From Nitrosospira multiformis (GTDB taxonomy: Bacteria > Pseudomonadota > Gammaproteobacteria > Burkholderiales > Nitrosomonadaceae): a stretch of 64,000 nucleotides of DNA. Location: the NCBI GenBank assembly GCA_017306155.1, contig JAFKJB010000003.1, positions 124,001 through 188,000 of the forward strand, written 5' to 3'. Of the stretch, positions 1 to 9,861 are shown one piece after another. The position numbers and the translations under genes were made by a program. The notes beneath the pieces were generated by a model. The model was not told the origin of the DNA. It did no database searches and saw nothing but the letters and a program-made list of their open reading frames with translations. The stretch's first letter is position 1, and each line of letters starts with the position of its first letter.

Positions 1-1347
1 GGGATCACCTTCCAGTTGCTTGATGCCAAGAGAGATGCGCTCGCGCTCCACATCGATGGACAACACGACTGCCTCGACCTCGTCACCCTTCTTGTAATTG
101 CGCACGGCTTCTTCGCCCGGCTGATTCCAGGAAAGATCGGAAAGATGCACCAACCCGTCTATCCCGCCTTGCAATCCGATAAAGACGCCGAAATCCGTAA
201 TGGATTTGATCTGGCCACGCACCTTGTCGCCTTTTTGATGATTCATGGCGAAATCTTCCCACGGATTCACTTTGCACTGCTTCATGCCAAGCGAGATGCG
301 CCGCCGTTCCTCATCGATCTCAAGAATCATCACTTCCACTTCATCGCCCAATTGCACCACTTTGGACGGGTACACGTTCTTGTTGGTCCAATCCATCTCC
401 GAGACGTGCACGAGGCCTTCGATGCCTTGCTCGATTTCAACAAATGCACCGTAATCGGTAAGATTGCTGACCTTGCCGAACAGGCGGGTATGGGGAGGAT
501 AACGCCGCGACAACCCTACCCACGGGTCTTCCGTCAATTGCTTCATGCCCAGCGAGACGCGGTTTTTTTCCTGATCGAATTTGAGGACTTTCGCGGTTAC
601 TTCATCACCCACGCTGATGACTTCGGAGGGATGCTTCACCCGTCGCCATGCAAGATCGGTAATGTGGAGCAAACCGTCTATGCCTCCCAGATCCACGAAT
701 GCGCCGTAATCGGTGATATTCTTGACAATACCCTTGACGATGGCGCCTTCGGTCAGATTGGCGAGTAACGTCTGGCGGTCGGCGCCCTGGGTTTCTTCCA
801 GCACAGCGCGGCGAGACACCACCACGTTGTTTCGCTTCCGGTCAAGCTTGATAACCTTGAATTCCATCTCCTTGTTTTCGTAAGGAGTCGTATCCTTGAC
901 TGGCCGGATGTCCACCAGCGAGCCGGGCAGAAAGGCGCGAATGCCATTGATCATGGCAGTCAATCCACCTTTGACCTTGCCGCTCACGACACCCGATACG
1001 ATGGCGCCGTTCTCCATCGCAGCTTCCAGATCGTGCCAGGCGGTAAGGCGCTTTGCTTTGTCCCGTGACAGACGGGTTTCGCCATAGCCATCTTCCAGCG
1101 CCTCGATGGCGACGCTGACGAAATCGCCGGGCTTGGCTTCAACTTCGCCCTTGTCGTTCTTGAATTCGTCGACGGGGATGAAACTCTCTGATTTGAGTCC
1201 GGCGTTTACGACTACGATGTTGTAATCGACCCGGACGACCTGTGCGGTGATGACTTCACCGATACGCATTTCCTGGCGGGAAAGACTTTCTTCAAATAAC
1301 GCTGCAAAACTTTCGGAAGAATCGACAGCGGGGGAAACAGTAGCCAT
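1..1347 (-). CDS. rpsA: 30S ribosomal protein S1 (3' end outside window)
   Basis: S1 binds mRNA on the 30S subunit and helps load structured messages. The visible 449 codons begin [20 protein letters not shown] and run through four complete S1 (OB-fold) repeats into a fifth. The repeats show family hallmarks such as [32 protein letters not shown]-like and [11 protein letters not shown] segments, closely matching E. coli S1 up to about its residue 440. The C-terminus is cut off by the window edge. The ATG at 1347 is preceded by AGGTG eight bases upstream. It lies downstream of cmk on the same strand, as in most proteobacteria. Confidence 0.97.
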   Translation of the reverse strand, partial: MATVSPAVDSSESFAALFEESLSRQEMRIGEVITAQVVRVDYNIVVVNAGLKSESFIPVDEFKNDKGEVEAKPGDFVSVAIEALEDGYGETRLSRDKAKRLTAWHDLEAAMENGAIVSGVVSGKVKGGLTAMINGIRAFLPGSLVDIRPVKDTTPYENKEMEFKVIKLDRKRNNVVVSRRAVLEETQGADRQTLLANLTEGAIVKGIVKNITDYGAFVDLGGIDGLLHITDLAWRRVKHPSEVISVGDEVTAKVLKFDQEKNRVSLGMKQLTEDPWVGLSRRYPPHTRLFGKVSNLTDYGAFVEIEQGIEGLVHVSEMDWTNKNVYPSKVVQLGDEVEVMILEIDEERRRISLGMKQCKVNPWEDFAMNHQKGDKVRGQIKSITDFGVFIGLQGGIDGLVHLSDLSWNQPGEEAVRNYKKGDEVEAVVLSIDVERERISLGIKQLEGDP

Positions 1348-1718
1348 TGTAAAAACACCTGATGTGGGTCCCATCAAAGCCGGCAGGTTTTCATGGGGTT
1401 AAAGTTAATAATAACTGCCCTGAGGGTTCTCTTTTTTCTGAGAGCCCATAACGATATGATATGGCAGCGCTCGTAGCTCGTATTACGTATTACCGACGTT
1501 TCATCTGCCCGGACATTCGAAATATCCGGGTTCAACTGCACTTCCTGCTCTGGTTCATCCTGAATCCAGCTGCCCGGCATTCGATGCGATTGAATATGAA
1601 AAAACACAAATGGCCCGGGGAACGGATTTTTTACGTGTTCCTGTCATTCAGGAGGCTTGCAGCCAAGCGAGGGCAGGCTTACAGGATTTGACGGATAGAA
1701 CCTCTCTACGCGACATAC
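1348..1718. other. 371-nt leader between cmk and rpsA
   Basis: No convincing gene. Short open frames on both strands here show no recognisable protein. The stretch would be the 5' leader and promoter region of rpsA, which in many bacteria is autoregulated by S1 through leader structure. A 10-bp hairpin with one mismatch (CCCGGACATT / AATATCCGGG, loop CGA) sits at 1508-1530. No U-run follows it on either strand, so it is not an intrinsic terminator. Confidence 0.4.
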
Positions 1719-2408
1719 TCAAGCGGGTCCTTTTGCAGAAATTTCAGCGTACAGACTCAATACGCGATCTACCGCCTGGTTGATGTCGAGTGAAGTGGTA
1801 TCCAGCAAGTGTGTCCCTACGCCCAATTGCAATGGCGCAATACTGCGATTGCAATCCCGCGCATCACGCTCCCGTATGTCCTGCAAAAGGGTGGCAATAT
1901 TAGCACCCATTCCTTTTTCCATCAACTGCTTATAACGCCGCTGAGCACGTGTTTCAGCAGTCGCGGTGAGAAATACTTTGAGAATGGCAGCGGGAAACAC
2001 AACCGATCCCATGTCACGGCCGTCGGCTACCAGCCCCGGAATCCGGCGGAATGCACGCTGCCGTTCCAGCAGCGCGGCGCGAACGAGAGGATAAGCGGCT
2101 ACTCTGGACGCCGCATTGCCGCATTCTTCCGAACGTATTGCATCCGTGACGCTTTCATTGTTCAGGCGAATCTCCGCTCCTGCAAAAACGACATTCAGAT
2201 GTGCAGCGACTTCGCTCAGCGCATGTTCATCCTTAAGTTCGATTCCCGATCGCATTGCGGCCAGCGCCGCCAGACGGTACAGCGCGCCGCTGTCCAGATA
2301 GTGAAAGCCAAGTTTTGCGGCGACCCGTTGCGCTACGGTGCCCTTGCCGGAAGCAGAAGGACCGTCAATTGCGATGACGGGAATATCCTGAATATTCTTA
2401 TCGTTCAT
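1719..2408 (-). CDS. cmk: Cytidylate kinase
   Basis: Phosphorylates CMP and dCMP with ATP in the cytoplasm, feeding CTP/dCTP synthesis. The 229-residue product has the P-loop [14 protein letters not shown] near residue 14, the YLDSGALYR substrate segment, and the [11 protein letters not shown] and [11 protein letters not shown] motifs of the CMP kinase family, at normal length. Its ATG overlaps the aroA stop codon by four bases (ATGA), so the two are translationally coupled. rpsA lies downstream on the same strand. Confidence 0.97.
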   Translation of the reverse strand: MNDKNIQDIPVIAIDGPSASGKGTVAQRVAAKLGFHYLDSGALYRLAALAAMRSGIELKDEHALSEVAAHLNVVFAGAEIRLNNESVTDAIRSEECGNAASRVAAYPLVRAALLERQRAFRRIPGLVADGRDMGSVVFPAAILKVFLTATAETRAQRRYKQLMEKGMGANIATLLQDIRERDARDCNRSIAPLQLGVGTHLLDTTSLDINQAVDRVLSLYAEISAKGPA

Positions 2409-3769
2409 GAAATATCAAAAGAATCGCCCGGGGCGGCGAATTTACCCTGGACTGGACCGGCATGGGTGATGGCCGCAAATTTTTCGAAATAGTCAGGAAA
2501 CGTCTTTGAGACACACTGGGGATCATTGATTCGAACAGGCGCGCCAAAAGATGCGAGGGAAAAGCACATTGCCATGCGATGATCGTCATAGGTATCAATA
2601 GCCGCATTTGCCACCAACTCCCCGGCAGGCGGTGTGATTTGCAGAAAATCGCATCCTTCCCCCACTTCTGCGCCGAGTTTGCGCAATTCCTGCGCCATGG
2701 CTGCAATACGATCGGTTTCCTTTACCCGCCAGCTCGCGATATTCCTGAGGATGGTAGTCCCCTGCGCGAACAAGGCTGTCACTGCAAGCGTCATCGCTGC
2801 ATCCGGAATATGGTTGCAGTCCAGATCGATTGCTCGCAGGCTACCAGATACGGGAGCCCCTGCTTCTATCCAGTTATCGCCAAACCTGATATCCGCCCCC
2901 ATCTGCTCGAGCGCCTCGGCAAAGCGAATATCTCCCTGGACACTGTCACGTCCTATGCCTTCGACACGTACGGGCCCTCCCCCGACAGCGCCGGCTGCAA
3001 GAAAATAGGAGGCGGAGGATGCATCACCCTCGACGGATACCTGACGAAGACTTCGATAGCGCTGGTCTGCGGAGACAGCGAAGCGCCGCCAGCCCTCCCG
3101 TTCCACCTGCACCCCGAAACGCGCCATCAAGGCGAGGGTAAGATCGATGTAGGGTTGAGAAATCAGCTCCCCTGTCACGGTAATGGCTGGTAATACATCC
3201 TTTCCCGCTCGCAGGAAAGGCAGCACCATCAGCAGGGCAGTAAGGAACTGGCTCGATACATTGCCCCTTACCGTTATTTCTCCAGGATGGATCTGCCCGG
3301 GTTTGATCTGGAGCGGCGGAAAACCTTCCTTCCCGAGATAGGTGATATTCGCGCCTGCCTGACGCAGGGCGTCGACCAGATCGCCAATGGGGCGTTCATG
3401 CATGCGCGGTACGCCGGACAGGCGGTAGTGCCCTTGAGCGAGGGCCAGCACGGCTGTCAATGGACGGAAAACGGTACCGGCGTTCCCTAAAAACAGATCC
3501 GCTTCCGTTGCAGGAAAACGAAGGGGAAACCGGCTCCCCACCCCCTGCACGCGATAATGGCCGTTACCAATCTGAAGAACGGAGACACCCAGAGCGGAAA
3601 GCGCATCGAGCATGCGGGCAGTATCATCGGAAGCCAGCAGGCCGCATATATCGGTTACCCCCTCGGACAGCGCGGCAAGCAACAAAATTCGATTGGAAAT
3701 GCTCTTTGAGCCCGGCAAACGAACGATGCCTTGCGCACGCCTGACTGCCGGCAGATCAATAAATTCCAC
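2405..3769 (-). CDS. aroA: 3-phosphoshikimate 1-carboxyvinyltransferase (EPSP synthase)
   Basis: Transfers the enolpyruvyl group of PEP to shikimate-3-phosphate, the sixth step of the chorismate pathway. The 454-residue protein carries [16 protein letters not shown] near the N-terminus, [16 protein letters not shown] (PEP-binding glycine segment), and the C-terminal [13 protein letters not shown] block. These are class I EPSP synthase features. The start is GTG at 3769. No tyrA or hisC precedes it; the next gene upstream is the divergent cysK. Confidence 0.96.
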   Translation of the reverse strand: MEFIDLPAVRRAQGIVRLPGSKSISNRILLLAALSEGVTDICGLLASDDTARMLDALSALGVSVLQIGNGHYRVQGVGSRFPLRFPATEADLFLGNAGTVFRPLTAVLALAQGHYRLSGVPRMHERPIGDLVDALRQAGANITYLGKEGFPPLQIKPGQIHPGEITVRGNVSSQFLTALLMVLPFLRAGKDVLPAITVTGELISQPYIDLTLALMARFGVQVEREGWRRFAVSADQRYRSLRQVSVEGDASSASYFLAAGAVGGGPVRVEGIGRDSVQGDIRFAEALEQMGADIRFGDNWIEAGAPVSGSLRAIDLDCNHIPDAAMTLAVTALFAQGTTILRNIASWRVKETDRIAAMAQELRKLGAEVGEGCDFLQITPPAGELVANAAIDTYDDHRMAMCFSLASFGAPVRINDPQCVSKTFPDYFEKFAAITHAGPVQGKFAAPGDSFDIS

Positions 3770-3979
3770 ACGCTGCCTTCACATGTTGCCTTAAGAAAGC
3801 TGCCATAAGGATTATCTTCATCGGGATTGTCTTCATCGATAAACAGCCAGTCCGGCGATAAAACCCGCTATTATAATCGACCTCCAATTCCGAATAAATA
3901 ATAAGCACAACTGGCTCCCGGGAAGCAGATCACCTCGAATCGCCGGTATCTCCCGGACATCCGGGTATGGAAGGACGCA

Positions 3980-4945
3980 TTGGCATTGAAAATGGCGCAC
4001 TGGTTCAAAGATAATTCCCAGACCATCGGGCGCACGCCCTTGGTCCGGCTCAATCGCATCACGGATGGCGCTCTGGCAACGGTACTGGCCAAGATCGAAA
4101 GCCGCAATCCCGCTTATTCTGTAAAATGCCGTATCGGCGCGGCAATGATCGAAGACGCGGAGCGTCGCGGACTGCTTTGCGCCGGAATAGAACTGGTGGA
4201 ACCTACCAGCGGCAATACGGGCATCGCCCTTGCTTCTGTCGCGGCTGCGCGCGGCATACCACTGACATTGACCATGCCTGAAACCATGGGTCTGGAACGC
4301 CGCAAGCTGCTTGGCGCTTACGGGGCAAAACTGGTGCTGACCGAGGGCGCACGGGGCATGAAAGGTGCGGTAGCAAAGGCCGAAGAAATCGTTGCCTCCG
4401 ATCCAGGCCGATACCTCCTGCTTCAACAATTTTCCAATCCGGCCAACCCCGACGTTCACGAACGCACTACGGGGGCGGAAATCTGGAACGATACCGATGG
4501 GGCAATCGATATTTTTGTTGCCGGCGTGGGCACGGGAGGCACCATTACCGGTGTTTCACGATATATAAAGGGGACGAAGAAAAAGTCCATCATCTCAGTC
4601 GCCGTTGAGCCCGCCGCCAGCCCGGTGATCACGCAGCATCGGGCTGGCAAACCACTGAAACCCGGACCTCATCGAATTCCGGGAATTGGCGCAGGATTCA
4701 TTCCTGCAAATCTGGACCTCTCCCTCGTGGATGATGTACAGCAGATCAGCAATGAAGACGCGATTCGCTATGCACGTCGTCTTGCGCGCGAAGAAGGCAT
4801 TATCTCGGGGATTTCATGCGGCGCAGCGGTTGCAGCCGCATTAAACCATGCGAAGCGAGCGGACAATGCCGGCAAAACCATTGTTGTCGTTCTGCCGGAT
4901 TCAGGAGAACGCTATCTGAGCTCCAGCCTTTTTGAGGACGTTTAA
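3980..4945 (+). CDS. cysK: Cysteine synthase A (O-acetylserine sulfhydrylase)
   Basis: PLP enzyme that makes cysteine from O-acetylserine and sulfide. It is CysK-like rather than CysM-like: the PLP-lysine segment is [15 protein letters not shown], followed by the substrate loop [11 protein letters not shown], the phosphate loop [10 protein letters not shown] and a C-terminal [10 protein letters not shown]. The start is uncertain. AAGGA at 3971-3975 sits 4 bases before a TTG at 3980, 10 before a TTG at 3986, and 16 before the ATG at 3992 that gives the usual N-terminus ([13 protein letters not shown]). A serine acetyltransferase follows 75 bp downstream on the same strand. Confidence 0.95.
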   Translation: MALKMAHWFKDNSQTIGRTPLVRLNRITDGALATVLAKIESRNPAYSVKCRIGAAMIEDAERRGLLCAGIELVEPTSGNTGIALASVAAARGIPLTLTMPETMGLERRKLLGAYGAKLVLTEGARGMKGAVAKAEEIVASDPGRYLLLQQFSNPANPDVHERTTGAEIWNDTDGAIDIFVAGVGTGGTITGVSRYIKGTKKKSIISVAVEPAASPVITQHRAGKPLKPGPHRIPGIGAGFIPANLDLSLVDDVQQISNEDAIRYARRLAREEGIISGISCGAAVAAALNHAKRADNAGKTIVVVLPDSGERYLSSSLFEDV

Positions 4946-5020
4946 AAAGCACGCTCGGGAGATTGTTCAGGAACAGTCAGGTGGATGTGATAATAAATGT
5001 AAATGAAGGAGTATTTCCGA

Positions 5021-5938
5021 TTGAAACGAACAGGGCTGGAAATTGGCGGCGTGGTGTCCGAATTGCGCGCACTGCGGCTCAAATCCCTGGAAAGCCGCCA
5101 GAGACGCGACAGGCCGCCCAAGCTTCCTTCCCGCAAGGTGCTGGTCGGCATTGCGGATGGACTGGGAGCCGTGCTGTTTCCCAATCGTCTGGGAATGCCC
5201 GATCTCACCAATGAAAGCGTTGATTATTATGTAGGCCACACGCTCGATGTAACGCTGCGGGAATTGATGGTGCAGGTGCGCCGTGAATTGCGCTTTGCTG
5301 GCGATGCGGACGCGCCAGGCAATTCCGAGAGAGAGCGGGCAGCAGGAATTACGCAAGCCTTTGCCCAAAGGCTGCCGCATATACGCAGTTTGCTTGAAAG
5401 CGACATTCAGGCAGCCTATGAAGGAGACCCGGCGGCACGAAGCGTAGATGAGGTTCTGGTATGCTATCCCGGAATTACCGCCATTACCTACTACAGGCTC
5501 GCGCATGAGTTGCACCGGCTGGGCGCGCCCTTGATCGCCAGAATGATTTCTGAAATTGCTCATTCTTCCACCGGCATCGAAATCCACCCCGGTGCGCAAA
5601 TCGGCGGATTCTTCTTCATAGACCATGGCACGGGCGTGGTCATCGGCGAGACTGCCATCATCGGCGAGCATGTGCGCCTGTACCAGGCTGTCACCCTCGG
5701 CGCGAAGCGCTTTCCAGTGGATGAGCATGGGGCCCTGGTAAAAGGCAATTTGCGTCATCCCGTCGTCGAGGATGATGTCGTCATCTACGCTGGCGCGACG
5801 ATCTTGGGACGCATCACCATCGGCCGAGGCTCGACCATTGGCGGGAATGTATGGCTCACCCGCAGCGTGCCTCCCGGCAGCATCATTTCCCAGGCACAGA
5901 CACGCAATGAAGTGTTCGATGGCGGAGCCGGTATCTAG
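5021..5938 (+). CDS. cysE: Serine O-acetyltransferase (EpsC/SrpH type)
   Basis: Acetylates serine with acetyl-CoA to give O-acetylserine, the substrate of the neighbouring cysK product. The C-terminal third is a left-handed beta-helix with the conserved catalytic block STGIEIHPGAQIGGFFFIDH, then GVVIGETAIIGEHVRLYQ and VTLGAKRF. About 305 residues is normal for the EpsC branch and longer than enteric CysE. An ATG lies at 5003, but an AAGGAG motif occupies the codons just after it and stands 9 bases before an in-frame TTG at 5021, which I prefer as the start. Together with cysK it forms a cysteine biosynthesis pair. Confidence 0.93.
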   Translation: MKRTGLEIGGVVSELRALRLKSLESRQRRDRPPKLPSRKVLVGIADGLGAVLFPNRLGMPDLTNESVDYYVGHTLDVTLRELMVQVRRELRFAGDADAPGNSERERAAGITQAFAQRLPHIRSLLESDIQAAYEGDPAARSVDEVLVCYPGITAITYYRLAHELHRLGAPLIARMISEIAHSSTGIEIHPGAQIGGFFFIDHGTGVVIGETAIIGEHVRLYQAVTLGAKRFPVDEHGALVKGNLRHPVVEDDVVIYAGATILGRITIGRGSTIGGNVWLTRSVPPGSIISQAQTRNEVFDGGAGI

Positions 5939-6061
5939 TCGGCTTGCGGGCTGCGCAAATCTGCTCGCAAAACACGTCGTCATCATCCCGCCGTGCGTGA
6001 GAATCCGGACCAGGCTTCGTTGCGGAAAGCTGATGGACTGCAAATGCTGAAGTACTGCGGT

Positions 6062-6087
6062 TTTTCCGGGCTTTCTATCCCGGAAAA
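6062..6087. other. Perfect 9-bp inverted repeat downstream of cysE
   Basis: TTTTCCGGG and CCCGGAAAA are separated by 8 bases. The T and A runs form part of the stem, and no U-run follows on either strand, so it does not look like a standard intrinsic terminator. It lies about 125 bp past the cysE stop. Confidence 0.4.
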
Positions 6088-6187
6088 CAACCCCGCGGCG
6101 TCAGTTCCGCGATACCACGGTTTCGGTGGTTGACGCTCGCACAGGCAATATTTAGACTTGTGGAAAAAAACAGGTACAAACATCGCA

Positions 6188-7075
6188 ATGAGCCCCTCAA
6201 GCAGGACAGTCACCCCACCCGATATCATGTATCCAAAATGCATCAAGTGCGGGAGCGAAAGAACGCACCATTCGCGCGTGCGTCCCGGCGAGCGGACATT
6301 GGGTATGCTGTTCCTTCGACCCGTACGTTGCCGGCAATGCAAGGAGCGCTTCTGGGTGAAAAATCCGAATGCCTTTCTTGCATTGGGGGGAGCGCTGTTC
6401 ATCGGCGCATTGCTGATTACAACGGTCTGGCTGATCATAGAGCACAACATGACAGATCCCTATATGGGATCTGTCGCGGAAACTGGAACCCAGGATCCTG
6501 TTGATTCTGCTGTCCCCGCGACCAGCAAACCGCGGAATGATCAGGAAGCGCTCCGCAGCCCGGCACCGGGAACGCGCAGAACTCATGACATCCCCCAGTC
6601 GTCCGGAAGCATCACTCCTTCCGCTCCTGCGCGAAATCCCATGGAGGACCATCATTTTACCGTTCGGCTATATCAGGAGGCGGCGATTAACGGAGACGCG
6701 GATTCCCAGTACAAGCTCGGGCTGCTGTATCTGACGGGGAACGGCGCACTCCAGGACTTTGCCGAAGCTGCAAAATGGCTCCAGCTGGCTGCAGAGCAAG
6801 GCTACGGACCCGCACAATATGAACTGGGCCTCATCTATCGCAATGGATACGGCCTCCCTGCGGACCCTATGCAAAGCTACGTATGGTTGAATCTTGCGGC
6901 TGCCGCCGGCGTTCAGCAGGCCATAGCAGCCAGGGATGAAGTCATGCGCGCACTCAGCAGCAAGCAACTGGCGCAGGCACAGAAGATTTCCCGCGAGTGG
7001 CTGGCGGCACGAACCGGACTGGAAAGCGGAAAAGAGGCTGACCGGGTTGAATCAGCACCTCACCCGCGTAAATAA
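6188..7075 (+). CDS. Zinc-ribbon, single-TM, Sel1-repeat protein
   Basis: Not assigned to a named family. The N-terminus holds a CxxC...CxxC zinc ribbon (Cys 18/21 and 48/51), then a hydrophobic segment FLALGGALFIGALLITTVWL near residues 63-83 that should span the inner membrane. A Pro/Ser-rich linker follows, and then two Sel1-type TPR repeats (SQYKLGLLYLTGNG and AQYELGLIYRNGYG). The predicted topology is ribbon in the cytoplasm and repeats in the periplasm. Sel1 domains usually scaffold protein complexes. An upstream TTG (6158) and a downstream ATG (6227) are other possible starts. It has its own intergenic spaces, so operon context gives no clue. Confidence 0.75.
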   Translation: MSPSSRTVTPPDIMYPKCIKCGSERTHHSRVRPGERTLGMLFLRPVRCRQCKERFWVKNPNAFLALGGALFIGALLITTVWLIIEHNMTDPYMGSVAETGTQDPVDSAVPATSKPRNDQEALRSPAPGTRRTHDIPQSSGSITPSAPARNPMEDHHFTVRLYQEAAINGDADSQYKLGLLYLTGNGALQDFAEAAKWLQLAAEQGYGPAQYELGLIYRNGYGLPADPMQSYVWLNLAAAAGVQQAIAARDEVMRALSSKQLAQAQKISREWLAARTGLESGKEADRVESAPHPRK

Positions 7076-7245
7076 TAACTGCCAAACCAGGCGCCACTGA
7101 ATAACACGTCCTTCCCTTCACCAGAACAACTGACTGCCAGGGAGCTATCCTGCCTGGATAAATGGTTCTCGCAAGTCAAGGAAGGAGATTTCATCTCATG
7201 AAAACATGAAAATTCGTCCAACATTTCGATGAAGAGGAAATCCTC

Positions 7246-8658
7246 GTGAGTGAAACTTTCGACGTTATTATCATCGGCGCCGGTACCGCAGGGTTGGCCG
7301 CTCTCAGGGAAGTAAAGAAGCGAACCGACAATTTCGCCATTATCAACGATGGTCCCTGGGGGACAGTCTGCGCGCGCGTCGGGTGCATGCCTTCCAAGGC
7401 ACTGATCGAGGCCGCAAAGGCGTTACATCGCCGCACCTCCTTTGAGGAATTCGGCATCCATGGAGCAGATTGTCTCACGCCGGATATCGCAGCTGTCCTG
7501 AAACGTGTGCGCCGGCTGCGGGATGACTTTGTCGCCAGCACGCTCAAGGCGACGGAAGTGCTGGGAGAGCGGGCCATTTCGGGGCGTGCGCGTCTTCTTG
7601 AAACAGGAAGGCTCGAGGTAAACGGGCGGGAATTGCGCGCCCGGAATATTATCATTGCCACTGGCTCCCGACCGTTTGTACCTTCTTCCTGGCTTGCGCT
7701 CGACAGGCAGATCCTGACGACTGACACGTTATTCGAACAGAAGACACTTCCCGATCGCGTAGCGGTCATAGGCCTGGGGGCGGTAGGGGTGGAAATGGCT
7801 CAAGCGCTTGCGCGGCTGGGAATCGAGGTAACGGCATTCAGTAAAAGCGACACCATCGCCGGTTTGAGCGATCCGAAGGTCAATGCGGTTGCGGCAGAGC
7901 TTCTTGCAGACGAGTTCAGGGTGCATCTGGGCGGGCAGGCCGACCTCCGGGTGGCCGATGGAGATATGCGTGTGCGTGCCGGGGCACAGGAAACCGCAGC
8001 CGATGCTGTTCTTGCCAGTCTGGGCCGCAGGCCTAATATCGAGAACCTGGGGCTGGAGACGCTGGGCATCCAGTTGAATGAAAGAGGGCTGCCCCCTGTC
8101 GATCCCCATACCATGCAGATAGCGGACCTGCCGGTTTTCATGGCAGGAGATGTAAGCGGCATGGTACCTCTATTGCATGAGGCAGCGGACGAGGGCCACA
8201 TTGCAGGAATCAATGCCACCCATCCCGCTCCCATTCACTTTGAGCGTCGCACGCCACTTGCGATCGTGTTTACTGATCCCGGCATAGCCATCGTCGGTAA
8301 AAAACATGCCTCTCTCGCCAGCGGAACATTGGCGGGAGAGGTGCATTTCGAACGCCAGAGCCGGGCACGCATGGCGCAACGTAACGAAGGCATTCTGCGC
8401 ATTTACGCCGAACCGGTCAGCGGCAGGCTGCTCGGAGCTGAAATGTGCAGTCCCGATGCGGAGCACATGGCGCACCTTCTGGCACTGGCAATCGGCCGCT
8501 CACTCACCGTGCATGACATGCTGCGCATGCCTTTTTATCATCCCGTCCTGGAAGAAGGTCTGCGGACTGCATTACGCGAACTCTCGAAACAACTTCCCCG
8601 CTGTCGCGAATCCGACCTTGCAGGCTGTGAGGCATTCGGTGCACAGGCGCTGGATTGA
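7246..8658 (+). CDS. Pyridine nucleotide-disulfide oxidoreductase (dihydrolipoamide dehydrogenase-like)
   Basis: FAD flavoprotein of the Lpd/glutathione/mercuric reductase family. The N-terminal FAD fingerprint is VIIIGAGTAGLAAL. The redox-active disulfide is CARVGCMPSK (CxxxxC), the second Rossmann motif AVIGLGAVGVEMAQAL, and the second FAD segment VFMAGDVSG. A C-terminal HPVLEE supplies the His-Glu pair of the dimer interface. Start is GTG at 7246 with GAGGA upstream. No pyruvate or oxoglutarate dehydrogenase subunit is nearby, so a housekeeping Lpd role is not shown; it may be a stand-alone reductase. Length (470) is normal for the family. Confidence 0.85.
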   Translation: MSETFDVIIIGAGTAGLAALREVKKRTDNFAIINDGPWGTVCARVGCMPSKALIEAAKALHRRTSFEEFGIHGADCLTPDIAAVLKRVRRLRDDFVASTLKATEVLGERAISGRARLLETGRLEVNGRELRARNIIIATGSRPFVPSSWLALDRQILTTDTLFEQKTLPDRVAVIGLGAVGVEMAQALARLGIEVTAFSKSDTIAGLSDPKVNAVAAELLADEFRVHLGGQADLRVADGDMRVRAGAQETAADAVLASLGRRPNIENLGLETLGIQLNERGLPPVDPHTMQIADLPVFMAGDVSGMVPLLHEAADEGHIAGINATHPAPIHFERRTPLAIVFTDPGIAIVGKKHASLASGTLAGEVHFERQSRARMAQRNEGILRIYAEPVSGRLLGAEMCSPDAEHMAHLLALAIGRSLTVHDMLRMPFYHPVLEEGLRTALRELSKQLPRCRESDLAGCEAFGAQALD

Positions 8659-8833
8659 TGCAACACGGACGTCGCGTTGCAGGTTTCGATACTTCATCAG
8701 CATATTGCCGGAACGCCGGCATGAAATTCGAGGATACCGGAACGGATATCGAAAACATACAAATGCAGTCAGTGCCAGAACTTAATATTTACACGGGAAG
8801 TCTTAGCTCGGGAATAACGGAAGGGAAAACCTG

Positions 8834-9316
8834 ATGAATGAATTCGCATTTGCCAGAGTGCTGCATGTCCTGGGAGTTGTGCTGTGGATCGGGGGGGTTG
8901 CCATGGTGACGGTGGTGCTGTTTCCCATTATGGCGAAAATGAAATCCGCAACCGAGCGGACGGAATTTTTCAGTCGCATCGAAAACCGTTTTGCTCCCCA
9001 GGCGCGCTGGACAACACTGATCGTGGGTCTGAGCGGCTTCTACATGGTGCATGTTCTCGACGCCTGGCATCGTTTTACCGAGTTCCGCTTCTGGTGGATG
9101 CACGCCATGGTTGCCGTGTGGCTGATCTTCACCTTGATGCTGTTCATAGTGGAACCCCTGGTATTTCGCAGGCAGAAGGCAAAAATGTTTCAACGCGATC
9201 CCGCGAAGACTTTCGCGCTGGCTCAGCGGATGCACCGGATATTGCTGAGCTTGAGTCTCGTTACCGTTGCCGGGGCAGTAGCCGGCAGCCACGGCTGGAT
9301 GCTGCAGGGAGGATAG
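8834..9316 (+). CDS. CopD-like integral membrane protein
   Basis: A 160-residue inner-membrane protein with about four hydrophobic segments. The first (FARVLHVLGVVLWIGGVAMV) contains the His typical of CopD/DUF families that may bind heme or metal. A further conserved His stands in RFWWMHAMVAVW and another in RMHRILLSLSL. Function is not established in such stand-alone members. It is followed two bases after its stop codon by a second small membrane gene, suggesting a two-gene operon. Confidence 0.75.
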   Translation: MNEFAFARVLHVLGVVLWIGGVAMVTVVLFPIMAKMKSATERTEFFSRIENRFAPQARWTTLIVGLSGFYMVHVLDAWHRFTEFRFWWMHAMVAVWLIFTLMLFIVEPLVFRRQKAKMFQRDPAKTFALAQRMHRILLSLSLVTVAGAVAGSHGWMLQGG

Positions 9317-9318
9317 GC

Positions 9319-9708
9319 ATGAGTTATGCAGCAATAAAAATGATCCATGTCGGCAGCGTTATAATAAGCTATCTTTTGTTTTCATTGCGCAGCATCTGGA
9401 TGATCCAGGGATCTGCTGGCCTGAAACGACGCTGGGTAAAAATCACACCGCATATAGTGGATACAGTACTGCTTGCGAGTGCTGTCGTGCTGGCTATCCG
9501 TATTCAACAGGATCCGATACATGACTCCTGGCTCAGCGCCAAGGTCATCGGGTTGCTGCTGTATGTCGGTCTGGGCATGATGGCGCTAAGATTTGGAAAA
9601 ACGCGCAAGGCAAAAATACTGGCCTGCATCGCAGCCCAATTCGTATTTATTTACATCGTACTGGTCGCCCTGACAAAAAATCCCGCAGTTTTTTCCCCCA
9701 TCTCGTAA
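9319..9708 (+). CDS. SirB-family (SirB2-like) membrane protein
   Basis: A 129-residue, four-helix inner-membrane protein. It opens MSYAAIKMIHVGSVIISYLL, continues with FSLRSIWMIQGS, and has the PHIVDTVLLASAVVLAI segment typical of SirB proteins. The ATG at 9319 follows GGAGGATAGGC, a good ribosome site, and lies 2 bp after the previous stop codon. Upstream in-frame codons overlap the previous gene and are not needed. Biochemical role unknown. Confidence 0.8.
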   Translation: MSYAAIKMIHVGSVIISYLLFSLRSIWMIQGSAGLKRRWVKITPHIVDTVLLASAVVLAIRIQQDPIHDSWLSAKVIGLLLYVGLGMMALRFGKTRKAKILACIAAQFVFIYIVLVALTKNPAVFSPIS

Positions 9709-9861
9709 GAAACTGGATCGCAGGCCTTGCATTTTCCGAAAAATCTTTCAAAATGCCCTGCCAATGCTCTCCGAGCGATTGCTGTGCCTTACATAAAACG
9801 TAGTGTTATTTTATAGAACGCCCATGCCTGTCTTAACCTTTCTCTGCAAGAACCTACTCAT

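Noticed and set aside
16-768. A 250-codon plus-strand open frame at the window start
   Set aside because: It is the antisense of rpsA; its periodic pattern mirrors the S1 repeats and the minus-strand protein is unmistakable.
4967-6043. A 358-codon minus-strand open frame
   Set aside because: Antisense shadow of the serine acetyltransferase gene; no recognisable domain.
6062-6087. Hairpin after cysE as an intrinsic terminator
   Set aside because: The T-run is in the 5' arm and no U-run follows the 3' arm on either strand.
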